Under the pieces are notes generated by a model. It was not told the DNA's origin, did not search any database, and saw only the letters and a list, made by a program, of their open reading frames with translations. DNA of 64,000 bases, taken from Pararoseomonas sp. SCSIO 73927. Lineage in GTDB: Bacteria; Pseudomonadota; Alphaproteobacteria; Acetobacterales; Acetobacteraceae. Positions within the stretch are counted from its first letter, which is position 1, and every line of letters begins with the position of its first letter. Below are positions 8,824 to 15,849 of this stretch, piece by piece. Location: NCBI RefSeq assembly GCF_037040815.1, contig NZ_CP146233.1:1-64000 (forward strand), given 5' to 3'. A program made the position numbers and the translations under genes.

Positions 8824-8863
8824 CCCAAACCAATCAGCCTCCCGCATACCCGGGGCGGTTCAC

Positions 8864-9061
8864 ATGATGGCATGCGCCGAGATTTGCCAGACCTCGGCGA
8901 ACATGATGCTGATCGGCACCCACCATCATAAGCATACCTGCCGTGAGTGTGCAGAGATCTGCGAGGAGTGCGCGGCGAACTGCGACGCCGTGGGGGGTAT
9001 GGAGGCATGCGCCGAGCAGTGCCGAAAGTGTGCTGCGTCCTGCCGCGCGATGGCCGCCTAA
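8864..9061 (+). pseudogene. Four-helix bundle copper-binding protein, 5' truncated
   Basis: Codes for MMACAEICQTSANMM, then GTHHHKHTCRECAEICEECAANCDA and EACAEQCRKCAASCRAMAA. The repeating CxxxC/HxxxC pattern is that of the DUF326 copper storage-type four-helix proteins. The family normally has about 45 more residues in front (the first helices with their own Cys). The reading frame starts 2 bases after the IS3 right end, so the insertion removed the 5' half and the promoter. The residual peptide could still be translated from ATG 8864 but would lack half the bundle. Confidence 0.8.
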
Positions 9062-9067
9062 GTTGAT

Positions 9068-9101
9068 GCGGCGGCGACCCCGTTCACCGCGGGGCCGCCG
9101 C
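9068..9101 (+). terminator. GC-rich hairpin after the four-helix gene
   Basis: GCGGCGGC and CCCCG pair with CGGGG and CCGCCGC across a short loop, immediately after the stop at 9061. No strong T-tract follows, so termination efficiency is uncertain. Confidence 0.4.
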
Positions 9102-9135
9102 TGCAGTGACGAGCGCCGCACATGGCCGGCACATA

Positions 9136-9234
9136 GAAATATCTTGTCGCCTTCCAGGAAGGCTCCTGCAATGCACGACCTCTATCTTGGCTGCGTCGGC
9201 GAGCAACGCTTGTCGCTCAACCAAGGAGGTTCAG
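9136..9234 (+). promoter_or_regulatory. Conserved 99-nt leader, copy 1
   Basis: This block matches 45248-45346 without gaps at 76 of 99 positions, by my own base-by-base count, although the two lie 36 kb apart. It opens with the identical GAAATATCTTGTCG, followed by a hairpin CAGGA-AGGC-TCCTG (9155-9168). It ends in AACCAAGGAGGTTC, a near-perfect Shine-Dalgarno for ATG 9235. ACCTC (9178-9182) plus CTTGG (9186-9190) can pair with GAGGT and CCAAG (9221-9230), which would bury that ribosome site. A reading frame also runs through it (YLGCVGE, then NQGGSDAC). I infer a translational control element or a leader peptide. Confidence 0.6.
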
Positions 9235-9561
9235 ATGCCTGTCCACACACTACATCGGTCTTCAGGCTTCATAGGCCAGCTCCGCGGCGCGGTCCGCGCT
9301 TGGCCCCTCGGAGGCGCCGTCGCCCTCATGCTGACGGCTATTGTAGCGCCTGGCACCGCTTCTGCTCAGCAAGCCGGTTACGTCACTACGGCGCCCAGCG
9401 AACGAGCGCCGAACGGCCTGACCATCGACCAGGGTGCGGGCTCGCCCGGCATGGCTGCCTTCTCGGCTGCTCCGCACCCGACGACCCCCCATCAGCATGG
9501 CTCGGATAATCCTCAAGCTGGTGTCCCTGGTATCCAGGATCCGTCAGGACAAGGCAGCTGA
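9235..9561 (+). CDS. Small secreted His-containing protein, copy 1
   Basis: 108 residues. The N-terminal 45 form a long signal peptide (GGAVALMLTAIVAPGTASA, cut before QQAGYV). The mature 60-odd residues are rich in Pro, Gly and His: RAPNGLTIDQGAG, then APHPTTPHQHG, then NPQAGVPGIQDPS. A paralogue at 45347-45676 shares most of the mature sequence while the signal peptides have diverged. I do not recognise a named family. The PHxHG segment could bind metal, and both copies sit next to copper genes, so a periplasmic copper role is a reasonable guess only. ATG 9235 is fixed by the AAGGAGG site and the paralogue. Confidence 0.75.
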   Translation: MPVHTLHRSSGFIGQLRGAVRAWPLGGAVALMLTAIVAPGTASAQQAGYVTTAPSERAPNGLTIDQGAGSPGMAAFSAAPHPTTPHQHGSDNPQAGVPGIQDPSGQGS

Positions 9562-9587
9562 ACCTCGCTGCATATTCGTGAAGAGTC

Positions 9588-9619
9588 GTAGTGCCCCAGC
9601 CGAGTTGGCGGGGCACTAC
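9588..9619 (+). terminator. Perfect 10-bp inverted repeat after secreted protein gene 1
   Basis: GTAGTGCCCC (9588-9597) pairs exactly with GGGGCACTAC (9610-9619) around a 12-base loop, 27 bases after the stop. There is no clear T-run, so it may be a terminator or an mRNA-stabilising stem. Confidence 0.45.
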
Positions 9620-9692
9620 CTAAGCAGCCGGTTGGTAAGGCAGCTAGGTTCATTCAGTTCATTTGGAATTGGGCCAGAGCCTACTCGAAGCT

Positions 9693-10385
9693 TCAGTCTG
9701 CTTGCCTCGCCAACACGCGCCTCACCTGTGATGCCCCCCAGATCTCCTTGCCACGTGGGGTCCGCACGCCTCGGGCAGTCAACGCCGCGGCAATCTCTCG
9801 CAGCGAAGTGGCTCCAGCTCGGCGCGCGGCTACGATGTAGGGCAGCACTTCAGCTGCCCGCTTCGCTGCGTCGCGCTTCCAAACATTTGACGCTAGTGCT
9901 GCAACACTTTTGTCACCGGCTTGCAGCCGTGGATTCCCCAGCACTACGCCGCGCATCTTTGCCGCAGTGAGGGCTGCGCGCGTGCGTGCGCTGATCGCGC
10001 GGGCTTCTTCCTCAGCTACCAGCGCCATAATGCCGATGGTCAGTCGGTTAGCATGCGGCATGTCCACAGCGAGGAACTCTACGCCGGCCTTCTCCAGCCC
10101 CAGCAGGAAATGTGCGTCGCGTGCCAGGCGGTCGAGCTTAGCGATCAGCAGCACGGCGCGACGGGCCCGACTCTCGGCCATCGCTGCCGCTAGTTGCGGG
10201 CGGTCGCTCCGCTTGCCGCTCTCCACCTCCTCGAAGCTCGCACACACGATCCCACCGGTCGCCGCTGCGTGCCGATCGACGGCCGCCCGCTGGGCGTCGA
10301 GTCCGAGCCCGGAGCGGCCCTGCCGGTCGGTGCTCACCCGGTAATAAGCGACGAAGCGGGGAGGGGAGGGGGAGTGAGGGGCCAT
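9693..10385 (-). CDS. Serine recombinase (resolvase/invertase family)
   Basis: 230 residues. The N-terminal catalytic domain shows YYRVSTDRQGRSGLGLDAQR (active Ser near residue 14) and later LLIAKLDRLARDAHFLLGL (the conserved Arg pair) and MALVAEEEARAISARTRAAL. The C-terminal part has a recombinase-type HTH: SLREIAAALTARGVRTPRGKEIWGASQVRRVL. It could resolve plasmid multimers or mobilise nearby DNA. I start at ATG 10385 (MAPHSPSPPRFVAYYRV); the frame is open a further 29 residues upstream without family resemblance. It is divergent from the toxin-antitoxin pair. Confidence 0.87.
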   Translation of the reverse strand: MAPHSPSPPRFVAYYRVSTDRQGRSGLGLDAQRAAVDRHAAATGGIVCASFEEVESGKRSDRPQLAAAMAESRARRAVLLIAKLDRLARDAHFLLGLEKAGVEFLAVDMPHANRLTIGIMALVAEEEARAISARTRAALTAAKMRGVVLGNPRLQAGDKSVAALASNVWKRDAAKRAAEVLPYIVAARRAGATSLREIAAALTARGVRTPRGKEIWGASQVRRVLARQAD

Positions 10386-10485
10386 CTGAAGCCCGAAAAT
10401 GCCCTTCCAGCCCCCTTTGTTGCAATCCCAAAGGAACGTTTGATGCTTTGCGACTCCCGCCAGTAAGTGCACGTTAGCTGCGTTA

Positions 10486-10526
10486 GACGTGAAACTTGAG
10501 TTTCAGACGTTACCGGTAGCATACTG
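10486..10526 (+). promoter_or_regulatory. Probable promoter/operator of the toxin-antitoxin operon
   Basis: A 7-bp perfect inverted repeat TGAAACT-TG-AGTTTCA (10490-10505) is flanked on both sides by AGACGT. It overlaps a possible -35 (TTGAGT, 10497-10502), with CATACT 18 bases downstream as -10. Phd-type antitoxins usually repress their own promoter at such palindromes. Because the recombinase gene starts on the other side, a resolution-site role is the alternative. Confidence 0.4.
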
Positions 10527-10552
10527 GTTGTGCATAGATAGGAGCATCTTCC

Positions 10553-10816
10553 ATGGCCGAGCCGCTCGCCGTGCCCGCGGCTGAGGTGCAGCGCCGCTTC
10601 GCGCTCTACCAGGACAAGGCGCTCACCCAACCCGTCGCCGTCACCAGTCGTGGTCGTCCGCGCGTGGTGATGATCTCGGTCGAGGAGTACGAGCGGCTAC
10701 GTCGCCGCGACCGCCAGGCCATGAAGGTCGAGGAGCTGCCGCCCGACGTTGTCGAGGCGATTGCTGCCGCCCAGCCATCCGAGGAGTCGCGCCGCTTCGA
10801 CGATGAAGTTGCCTGA
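10553..10816 (+). CDS. Phd/YefM-type antitoxin
   Basis: 87 residues with the Phd/YefM N-terminal DNA-binding fold: PAAEVQRRFALYQDKALTQPVAVTSRGRPRVVMISVEEYERLRR. The acidic C-terminal tail (DVVEAIAAAQPSEESRRFDDEVA) would wrap the toxin. AGGAG lies 8-10 bases before ATG 10553. The toxin gene begins 14 bases before this gene ends, the tight coupling usual for type II modules. Confidence 0.85.
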   Translation: MAEPLAVPAAEVQRRFALYQDKALTQPVAVTSRGRPRVVMISVEEYERLRRRDRQAMKVEELPPDVVEAIAAAQPSEESRRFDDEVA

Positions 10817-11258
10817 GTCGCGACACCTAGCGCCGCCGCTCCCAGGCGAGGTCATCCGCTACGCATACCTCTGGACGCACGAGGCCGCTGAGGGTCGCGA
10901 GGAGGCGCGCAAGGACCGCCCGTGCGCGGTCGTGATTGCCACGGCATATGCGGCAGGCGTTCCATCCGTTGTTGTCGTGCCGCTCACGTCGCGGGCGCCC
11001 TCCACACCGGAGGAAGGGATGGAGATTTCCGTAGCGACTCGCCGACGCTTGGGTTTGCAAGACGAGCCGTGTTGGGCGGTGCTGACGGAGGTGAACCGCT
11101 TCGTTTGGCCTGGCCCCGATCTGCGGCCCGTGACTACTGCCTTCGGATCGAGCTGGGGCTACGGTCTGCTACCGGCCGCTCTGTTCGAGCGCCTGCGTGA
11201 TGCCATCGTCGCACGGGCGCGTTCGAGGACGCTGCGCGTCACCTCAAGGTCGGCCTGA
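10803..11258 (+). CDS. PemK/MazF-like toxin
   Basis: 151 residues beginning MKLPESRHLAPPLPGEVIRYAYLW. The core KDRPCAVVIATA, VVVVPLTSRAP and CWAVLTEVNRFVWPGPDLRPV follows the PemK/MazF beta-barrel pattern (Arg-Pro loop, then PLT strand, then the NxFxWP region). Such toxins cut RNA and halt growth when the antitoxin is lost. It overlaps the antitoxin by 14 bases. The assignment to PemK-like is by motif only; length is a little above typical MazF (110-120). Confidence 0.72.
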   Translation: MKLPESRHLAPPLPGEVIRYAYLWTHEAAEGREEARKDRPCAVVIATAYAAGVPSVVVVPLTSRAPSTPEEGMEISVATRRRLGLQDEPCWAVLTEVNRFVWPGPDLRPVTTAFGSSWGYGLLPAALFERLRDAIVARARSRTLRVTSRSA

Positions 11259-11401
11259 TGCCTCTGCAACCCGCCTCACCTTGTGCCGTATGCGCCGGTG
11301 CCGTCCTGCGACGTGAGTCGCTACCTGCCCACTGGCACCCTGTCCCAAGCCTCTTTCAACGCGTTATCGGATGGTGTGCGTCCGAAGTCTTCGGCGCAAC
11401 G

Positions 11402-11690
11402 CTGAATCAGCGGCCTTTTTTGGAGCTGGCTCGCACGCGTCCTATAGGAAGTTTTTTGTATAAGACTCTTATAGGTATGGGCCGCGGATTCAGCGTGGAT
11501 AACCGGGGGGCAGGCCGCGGATTCAGCGTAGATTATGGTCAGCTCAGGCCGCGGATTCAGCGTAGGAAGGCCGCCGATTCAGCGAGGCCTTCCACCCAGA
11601 TCAACGAAAGGCCGCGGATTCATCGTGGACAAGCGGGGATATCGGGAAGAAGCACTTCGATGTCTCGAAAGGCCGCCGATTCAGCGCACA
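11402..11690. repeat. Iteron array, replication origin (oriV)
   Basis: Six direct copies of a roughly 20-bp unit GGCCGC(G/C)GATTCAKCG: at 11480, 11513, 11547, 11569, 11610 and 11671, plus one inverted copy at 11402-11417. A further inverted copy lies past repA at 12794. They precede repA by about 55 bp. Iterons of this kind bind RepA monomers to open the origin, and also set copy number by handcuffing. Spacing is irregular (about 20-60 bp), unlike a CRISPR. The unit is well conserved in its GATTCA core with two variants, GCGG and GCCG. Confidence 0.87.
11446..11478. other. AT-rich segment with a palindrome beside the iterons
   Basis: An AT-rich island in otherwise GC-rich DNA. It contains TTTTTT and the perfect palindrome TATAAGA-C-TCTTATA (11459-11473), directly adjoining the first iteron. 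It is the most likely strand-opening site of the origin, or an operator or promoter for repA. Confidence 0.5.
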
Positions 11691-11744
11691 CGCCCAATGG
11701 TACTCGCCTAGGCTTGCCTCACCGGAGGGTGAGTGAGAGGACGC

Positions 11745-12746
11745 ATGGCTGAAATTCACCGCCAGCTCATGCTCTTCGGCGCCGAGGCCCTTCGCCGCAC
11801 CGCCAGCGCCATCGAAGATCCCAAGCTACGCCGTAGGGAACTGGGCCGCATTGAGGCTGCTAGTAACGCCATGGGTGAGCTGGCCGACGACGAGCTGGCC
11901 TTCACCCATTCGGGCCTCTGCCAGACCTGCCTGCCTCATGCCCGCCCCGACAGCAACGATGCGATCTGGGAGCGCAGTTCCGGGCGCTTTCACCTAATGG
12001 TCAGCCCCGGTGTGGTACGCGGCGCTGACGGGCGCGCCGCGCGTGTCGGCGTACCCTACGGCACCCGGGCGCGGCTGATCATGATCTTTCTCCAGACTGA
12101 GGGAGTGCGCGGGCGCACGGTCAATCTCGGTCCCAGCATGTCGGCCTGGATCCGCTCGCTCGGCCTGCCCGTGACCGGCGGGCCACGGGGCACCATCCAG
12201 GCCATCCGCGAGCAGTCGCTGCGCATCGCCCGCTGTGAGTTCACTCTGCAATGGAGCGCGCCCGCCTCCTCGCCTGGCAGCGGAGAGCAAATGATCATCC
12301 GCGACCAGCGCCTCGTATCGGGCCTATCCCTTTGGCAAGGCCAGGAGGACGGCGATGGGCCGGGATGGTCGGCCACGGTGGAACTGACCAGCGAGTTCCA
12401 CGAGCACCTGCGCCAGCACGCCGTGCCGCTCGCGCGCGATGCCATCGCCCATCTTAAGGACAACTCGCTCGGCCTGGACCTCTACACGCTGCTGGCCTAC
12501 CGGCTGCAGCGCCTGGAAAGGCCGCTCCTGCTACGCTGGCAGGCGCTCGCGGCGCAGGTCGGCTCCGACACGACGCGGGTCTCGCACCTAGCGCAGCGTG
12601 TGAAGGCCGTACTGCCCGACGTGCTTGCCGTGTACCCAGACGCCGAGGTGGAGGTGGTCCATCACGGCCTCAAGCTCATGCCTTCGCGTCCCCCGGTGCC
12701 CAAGACGCTGGTGCGCGGGCTCCGCCTCGTCGCGCCAGCTGGATAG
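11745..12746 (+). CDS. repA: Plasmid replication initiator RepA
   Basis: 333 residues of the RepA_C-type plasmid initiator family. Recognisable segments are SGRFHLMVSPGV, GVPYGTRARLIMIFLQTEGVR, NLGPSMSAWIRSLGL, a central strand-rich region and the C-terminal winged-helix part AHLKDNSLGLDLYTLLAYRLQRL with WQALAAQVG. It should bind the surrounding iterons and recruit the host helicase. The frame may also start at GTG 11733, 4 residues earlier, behind CGGAGG; ATG 11745 has GAGAGG 4 bases upstream, so the two cannot be separated by eye. It is the only initiator in the window. Confidence 0.87.
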   Translation: MAEIHRQLMLFGAEALRRTASAIEDPKLRRRELGRIEAASNAMGELADDELAFTHSGLCQTCLPHARPDSNDAIWERSSGRFHLMVSPGVVRGADGRAARVGVPYGTRARLIMIFLQTEGVRGRTVNLGPSMSAWIRSLGLPVTGGPRGTIQAIREQSLRIARCEFTLQWSAPASSPGSGEQMIIRDQRLVSGLSLWQGQEDGDGPGWSATVELTSEFHEHLRQHAVPLARDAIAHLKDNSLGLDLYTLLAYRLQRLERPLLLRWQALAAQVGSDTTRVSHLAQRVKAVLPDVLAVYPDAEVEVVHHGLKLMPSRPPVPKTLVRGLRLVAPAG

Positions 12747-12793
12747 GCACGGTCTCCCCCGGCAGCCGTAACGGCCGCCCCCGGTGGTACGTA

Positions 12794-12805
12794 GAATCGG
12801 CGGCC
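12794..12805 (-). repeat. Inverted iteron downstream of repA
   Basis: GAATCGGCGGCC is the complement of the iteron core GGCCGCCGATTC, followed by TTTT as in the upstream inverted copy. It lies 48 bp after the repA stop and could take part in handcuffing or copy control. Confidence 0.6.
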
Positions 12806-12876
12806 TTTTGAGCTTCCTTCGTGGGCTCAACACGGAGGTCGGGTTACACCAGTGCTTCCTTCGCTTCGATCGACGC

Positions 12877-13509
12877 CTATAGCCGGGCCAGTGCTGCTTC
12901 CAGGGTACCCGAGCCGCGCATCACCCTCTGACTGTTTCCCCTCAGAGCCTCTTGTTTAACTTGGAATCTGGTTTCTGCCCGGCTCTCGGGCTTGCTGTTC
13001 GCCAGCAGGCTCACCGGGAACTGTACAGGGCCAGGGGCCGCTGGGGGCACTGACAAGCCGGTAAACGTTCGACACCTGAACGAACATACCAGCAGTTTCC
13101 ACGCCGCAGACGCGCCGCGACACCGTGACGCCACGCCGGGCCCCAATCGAGAAAGCCGGCAGCGCGCAAGCGCGAGGCCGAGTGCCGCCGTCGGTCTGGC
13201 TACCCCGGCGGCACGCGCGATGGCCGCGAGCGACGGATCGCACCGCCCGTTGCTCCTGTTGTGGAAGCGATTGGCCAGGGCGCGCAACACGACCAGGCCG
13301 GTGCGCTTGAGCGCGCCGCCATGGGCACGAGCCAGGTCCGTCGCTCGGTCATATGCCTCGGCCGCAAACAGCAGCCGGGCCACGGCCTGGCGGTCCATTG
13401 GCCGGAAGTGCCCCGACCTTGGCCGCTCCGATCCGTGCCGGGCGCGACGGTTCGGCCAAGTGGGTGCCGCAGCGTCCATCGATCTACCGCTCGCCATCAT
13501 CTGCCTCAT
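12877..13509 (-). pseudogene. HTH protein of the plasmid backbone, several frame breaks
   Basis: Leftwards from 13509 one frame codes for DRQAVARLLFAAEAYDRATDLARAHGG, LKRTGLVVLRALANRFHNRSNGRCDPSL and AAIARAAGVARPTAALGLA: a winged-helix recognition region. The continuation LRAAGFLDWG lies in a second frame, QVSNVYRLVSA in a third, and the end (GTLEAALARL) again in the first. At least two or three indels are therefore needed to explain it. Similar HTH proteins accompany repA on alphaproteobacterial plasmids. It is either decayed or affected by sequence errors. Confidence 0.5.
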
Positions 13510-13742
13510 GGCCGGCGCTGTCGGCTTCTGCCCCCCTCAGGCGCCCAGTCAGAGCGTATGAACGACGTTTTTGAGAGCAGATGGCGCCCATTCTCTATGA
13601 GTGATATTGACAATCCTCTTTTGTTCTATACCGCTGTTTCCTCTCGTGGGCCCAACAAATACAGGCATCCCAGAAAGAGGTTGCCCAGGGTGCTTCCATC
13701 ACTTAGCTTGCAACCGGAAGTCACCTTGAGTGAATTTGCGAA

Positions 13743-14018
13743 ATGGCAAAAACGCTTCCTGTGGTCCTGGTTGCTGTGCTTGCGGTCCCGCTCGCTACGC
13801 CTATTGCCCGTGCGGACGACCTATGGGGCTGCGAAGTCACCCTCTGTATGGCTAATCCTGACGGCCCCACCGCAGCCCCCGCTTGCCGCGACCACATGGA
13901 CCGTCTGTCCAAGCAGTTGCGGCGCGGGCGGCCGGTCCCCCGATGCCCCCAAGCGTCGGTCGCGCCGGCTCAGATACCTGTGGGTTCGGGGGAGATGCAG
14001 CAGGCCGCTGACGGATGA
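13743..14018 (+). CDS. TrbM-like periplasmic conjugation protein
   Basis: 91 residues with a signal peptide (PVVLVAVLAVPLATPIARA) and a short mature domain, DDLWGCEVTLCMANPDGPTAAPACRDHMDRLSKQLRRG, then PVPRCP. Four cysteines in this order and the CE-LC-NP pattern resemble TrbM/KikA-type proteins found at the front of T4SS operons. Probably disulfide-bonded and periplasmic. It leads the transfer operon; a small membrane-free gene and virB1 follow. Confidence 0.65.
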   Translation: MAKTLPVVLVAVLAVPLATPIARADDLWGCEVTLCMANPDGPTAAPACRDHMDRLSKQLRRGRPVPRCPQASVAPAQIPVGSGEMQQAADG

Positions 14019-14103
14019 GCCGCCTCTGCATTGAACTCGCAGAGTTGTGGGCAGCCCCTCAATCGCCGCATACCTCCTCGGTTATTGAGGGGGAGAGGGA
14101 CGG

Positions 14104-14469
14104 GTGGACCGATTCGTCTCGGATGGAGAGGCTCGCGCGGCTATCGCAAAGGGCGGGCGCATCGAGAAGGTTCTGGTCATCGCGATGCGAGACGGCCACA
14201 GGCAGGGGCGCGCCGAGTTTGTGCCTTACCTCGCGACCACTTGGCGCCGCGGCTACGTCGCCATCGGCCTGTGGAGCGGGCAGGGTGCCCGCTCGTGGCG
14301 CGACCTCACGCGCCTGGTTGGCTTCTTCCGCGAGGAGTTCAAGTTCCTCGGTCCCATCTGCGTCCACGAAGCCGACGACCCGAAGCTCCGCAAGCTCCGG
14401 ACCCTGTTTCCCGCATCCAGCGTTCCGGGCTCTGTGCCCGATCCGAAGGCTCCCCCGCACACCAGCTAG
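14104..14469 (+). CDS. Hypothetical protein of the transfer operon
   Basis: 121 residues from GTG 14104 (MDRFVSDGEARAAIAKGGR) with no signal peptide. It is a compact alpha/beta composition: KVLVIAMRDGHRQ, FVPYLATTWRRGYVAIGLWSG, then DLTRLVGFFREEFKFLG and VHEADDPKLRKLR. I recognise no domain. Position between the TrbM-like gene and virB1 suggests an accessory transfer role. Confidence 0.6.
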   Translation: MDRFVSDGEARAAIAKGGRIEKVLVIAMRDGHRQGRAEFVPYLATTWRRGYVAIGLWSGQGARSWRDLTRLVGFFREEFKFLGPICVHEADDPKLRKLRTLFPASSVPGSVPDPKAPPHTS

Positions 14470-14496
14470 TGCCCTCTGCGGCCGGGTGGTGGCCGC

Positions 14497-15201
14497 GTGA
14501 TCCTGGAACTGGCCGTCGTCGCGCAGCTCGCCGCCCGCTGTGCCCCCTCCGTCGCCTTCGAGACGCTGGCCGCCGTCATGCGGACGGAAAGCGGCTTCCA
14601 GCCCTTCGCGCTCGGTGTGAACGGGCCGGGCGGCGGCGCGATCCTGCCCGAGACGCGGGAAGCGGCCGTGGCGTTGGCTTCGGACCTGATCGTGCGCCAG
14701 GGCCGTTCTGTGGACCTCGGGCTCATGCAGGTGAACAGCGGCAACCTGCGCGCGCTGGGTCTGACGGTCGCGGAAGTCCTCGACCCCTGCACCAACCTGG
14801 CGGCCGGCGCCCGCATCCTGCGCGAAGGCTTCGCCGCCGCCAGCCGCGACGAGGCGGACCCGCAGAGGGCGCTCCGCGTCGCCCTCTCCCGCTACAACAC
14901 CGGCCACCCCGAGCGGGGCTTCGCCAACGGCTACGTCCAACGCGTCCAGGGCGCGGCCGAGGTCGTGGTGCCGGCCATCCGTCTGCGCGGCGAGGTCGCC
15001 GGGGCGCCGCAGCGCCCGGCCGCCACCCCCGCCCCCGAGCTGCCCGACGACGATCCCGACGCGCCCCCGGAGTGGGACGTGTGGGCGCGGGCCACCCATG
15101 CGAGCCAGCCGCGCCTGGTGGCCGTGCCTCGTGAAGCTCCCGCGGCGTCGGGGGGCGCCGAGGGAGCCACCCCCACCGATCCCCCGAGGACCGCAGAATG
15201 A
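14497..15201 (+). CDS. virB1: Lytic transglycosylase VirB1
   Basis: 234 residues. The SLT fold is visible: catalytic Glu in VMRTESGFQPFALGVN (about residue 30), then SVDLGLMQVNSGNLRALGL, then DPCTNLAAGARIL and ALSRYNTGHPERGFANGYVQRV. It opens the peptidoglycan so the secretion channel can be assembled. A proline-rich C-terminal tail follows. It starts at GTG 14497 with no obvious signal peptide, so export may use the N-terminal hydrophobic stretch or the channel. It overlaps virB2 by 4 bases (ATGA). Confidence 0.88.
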   Translation: MILELAVVAQLAARCAPSVAFETLAAVMRTESGFQPFALGVNGPGGGAILPETREAAVALASDLIVRQGRSVDLGLMQVNSGNLRALGLTVAEVLDPCTNLAAGARILREGFAAASRDEADPQRALRVALSRYNTGHPERGFANGYVQRVQGAAEVVVPAIRLRGEVAGAPQRPAATPAPELPDDDPDAPPEWDVWARATHASQPRLVAVPREAPAASGGAEGATPTDPPRTAE

Positions 15202-15494
15202 CCCTTTCCCCGAAGGCGCGGAACGTCGCCCTCTTCGCTGCCGTGGCCTGCGCCGCGCTGATCCTGCCCGACCTGGCACACGCGCAGATCGGCGGCGGCG
15301 GTTCCAACGTCGTCAACAGCCTGACGCAGTGGTTCATGACCAACGTGGCCCGCGGCCTGGTGATGCTCGGCATCATCGCCGTCGCCATCGGCCTGTTCGT
15401 CATGCGCTTCTCCGTCGGCGTGATCGCCTCGGTGGTTTGCGGCGGCCTGATCCTGGCCAACGCCGACACCATCGCCGGCTACTTCGGCTTCTGA
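15198..15494 (+). CDS. virB2: T4SS pilin VirB2
   Basis: 98 residues: a long signal peptide (ALFAAVACAALILPDLAHA, cut before QIGGGG) then two hydrophobic helices (GLVMLGIIAVAIGLFVMRF and VIASVVCGGLILANADTIAGYF), the size and layout of VirB2/TrbC pilin. The ATG overlaps the virB1 stop; virB3 begins 13 bases after its stop. Confidence 0.88.
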   Translation: MTLSPKARNVALFAAVACAALILPDLAHAQIGGGGSNVVNSLTQWFMTNVARGLVMLGIIAVAIGLFVMRFSVGVIASVVCGGLILANADTIAGYFGF

Positions 15495-15507
15495 GGGGCT
15501 GCGCGGC

Positions 15508-15849
15508 GTGGAACCCCTGACCGAGGACCCCCTGCACGTCGCGGCAACGCGGCCGGCCCTCATGTGGGGCCTGCCGCTGCCGCTGGCCCTCGCTCTGTTC
15601 GTGATCGGGGCCGAGGTGCAGGTGTGGTTCAAGGGCCTGACCGGCGTAGGCTGGGCGTTCGCCCTAGTCGCCCCCGTCTGGATTGCCGCCCGGTTCCTCG
15701 TCGCTCGCGACTACAACGCGGTCGGCGTTGCGGTGCTCTGGCTCAACACCAGCGCCCGCGCCTTCGACTCCGCCGACTGGGGCGGCGCCTCCGTCGCCCC
15801 GCTGCCCGTAGGGAGCGCGCGGGGGCCGCGCGGCATGTCCAATGCGTGA
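15508..15849 (+). CDS. virB3: T4SS inner membrane protein VirB3
   Basis: 113 residues. The N-terminal DPLHVAATRPALMWGLPL is the conserved VirB3 entry, followed by two membrane helices (LPLALALFVIGAEVQVW and WAFALVAPVWIAARFLV) and the typical RDYNAVGV. It works with VirB4 at the base of the channel. GTG start 15508; its end overlaps virB4 by 8 bases. Confidence 0.87.
   Translation: MEPLTEDPLHVAATRPALMWGLPLPLALALFVIGAEVQVWFKGLTGVGWAFALVAPVWIAARFLVARDYNAVGVAVLWLNTSARAFDSADWGGASVAPLPVGSARGPRGMSNA

Larger units (their letters stand above)
7516..8862 (+). mobile_element. IS3 family insertion sequence
   Basis: 1347-bp element bounded by imperfect 27-bp inverted repeats. The left end (7516-7542) starts TGAACCGCCCCGGG and ends GGAGGCT; the right end (8836-8862, complement) starts with the same 14 bases and ends GGAGGCT, differing in only a few central bases. 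It carries overlapping orfA and orfB. No target duplication is seen (GGTA on the left, CATG on the right), so the element probably sits at a deletion or recombination junction. It separates the ACR3 gene from the copper-binding four-helix gene and truncates the latter. Confidence 0.88.

Noticed and set aside
7512-8867. Target-site duplication for the IS3 element
   Set aside because: Flanks GGTA and CATG do not match at 3, 4 or 5 bp.
11480-11690. CRISPR-like spaced repeats
   Set aside because: Spacing is irregular, units are imperfect, there are no cas genes, and the array sits in front of repA: it is an iteron origin.
11258-11752. Plus-strand open frame of 164 codons across the iterons
   Set aside because: Its repetitive peptide (GRGFSVD, KAADSA) is simply the translation of the iterons in different frames; no ribosome site and no family resemblance.
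13607-13632. Sigma70 promoter TTGACA/TATACC for the transfer operon
   Set aside because: Both boxes look good but are only 14 bp apart, too short for a functional promoter without other evidence.
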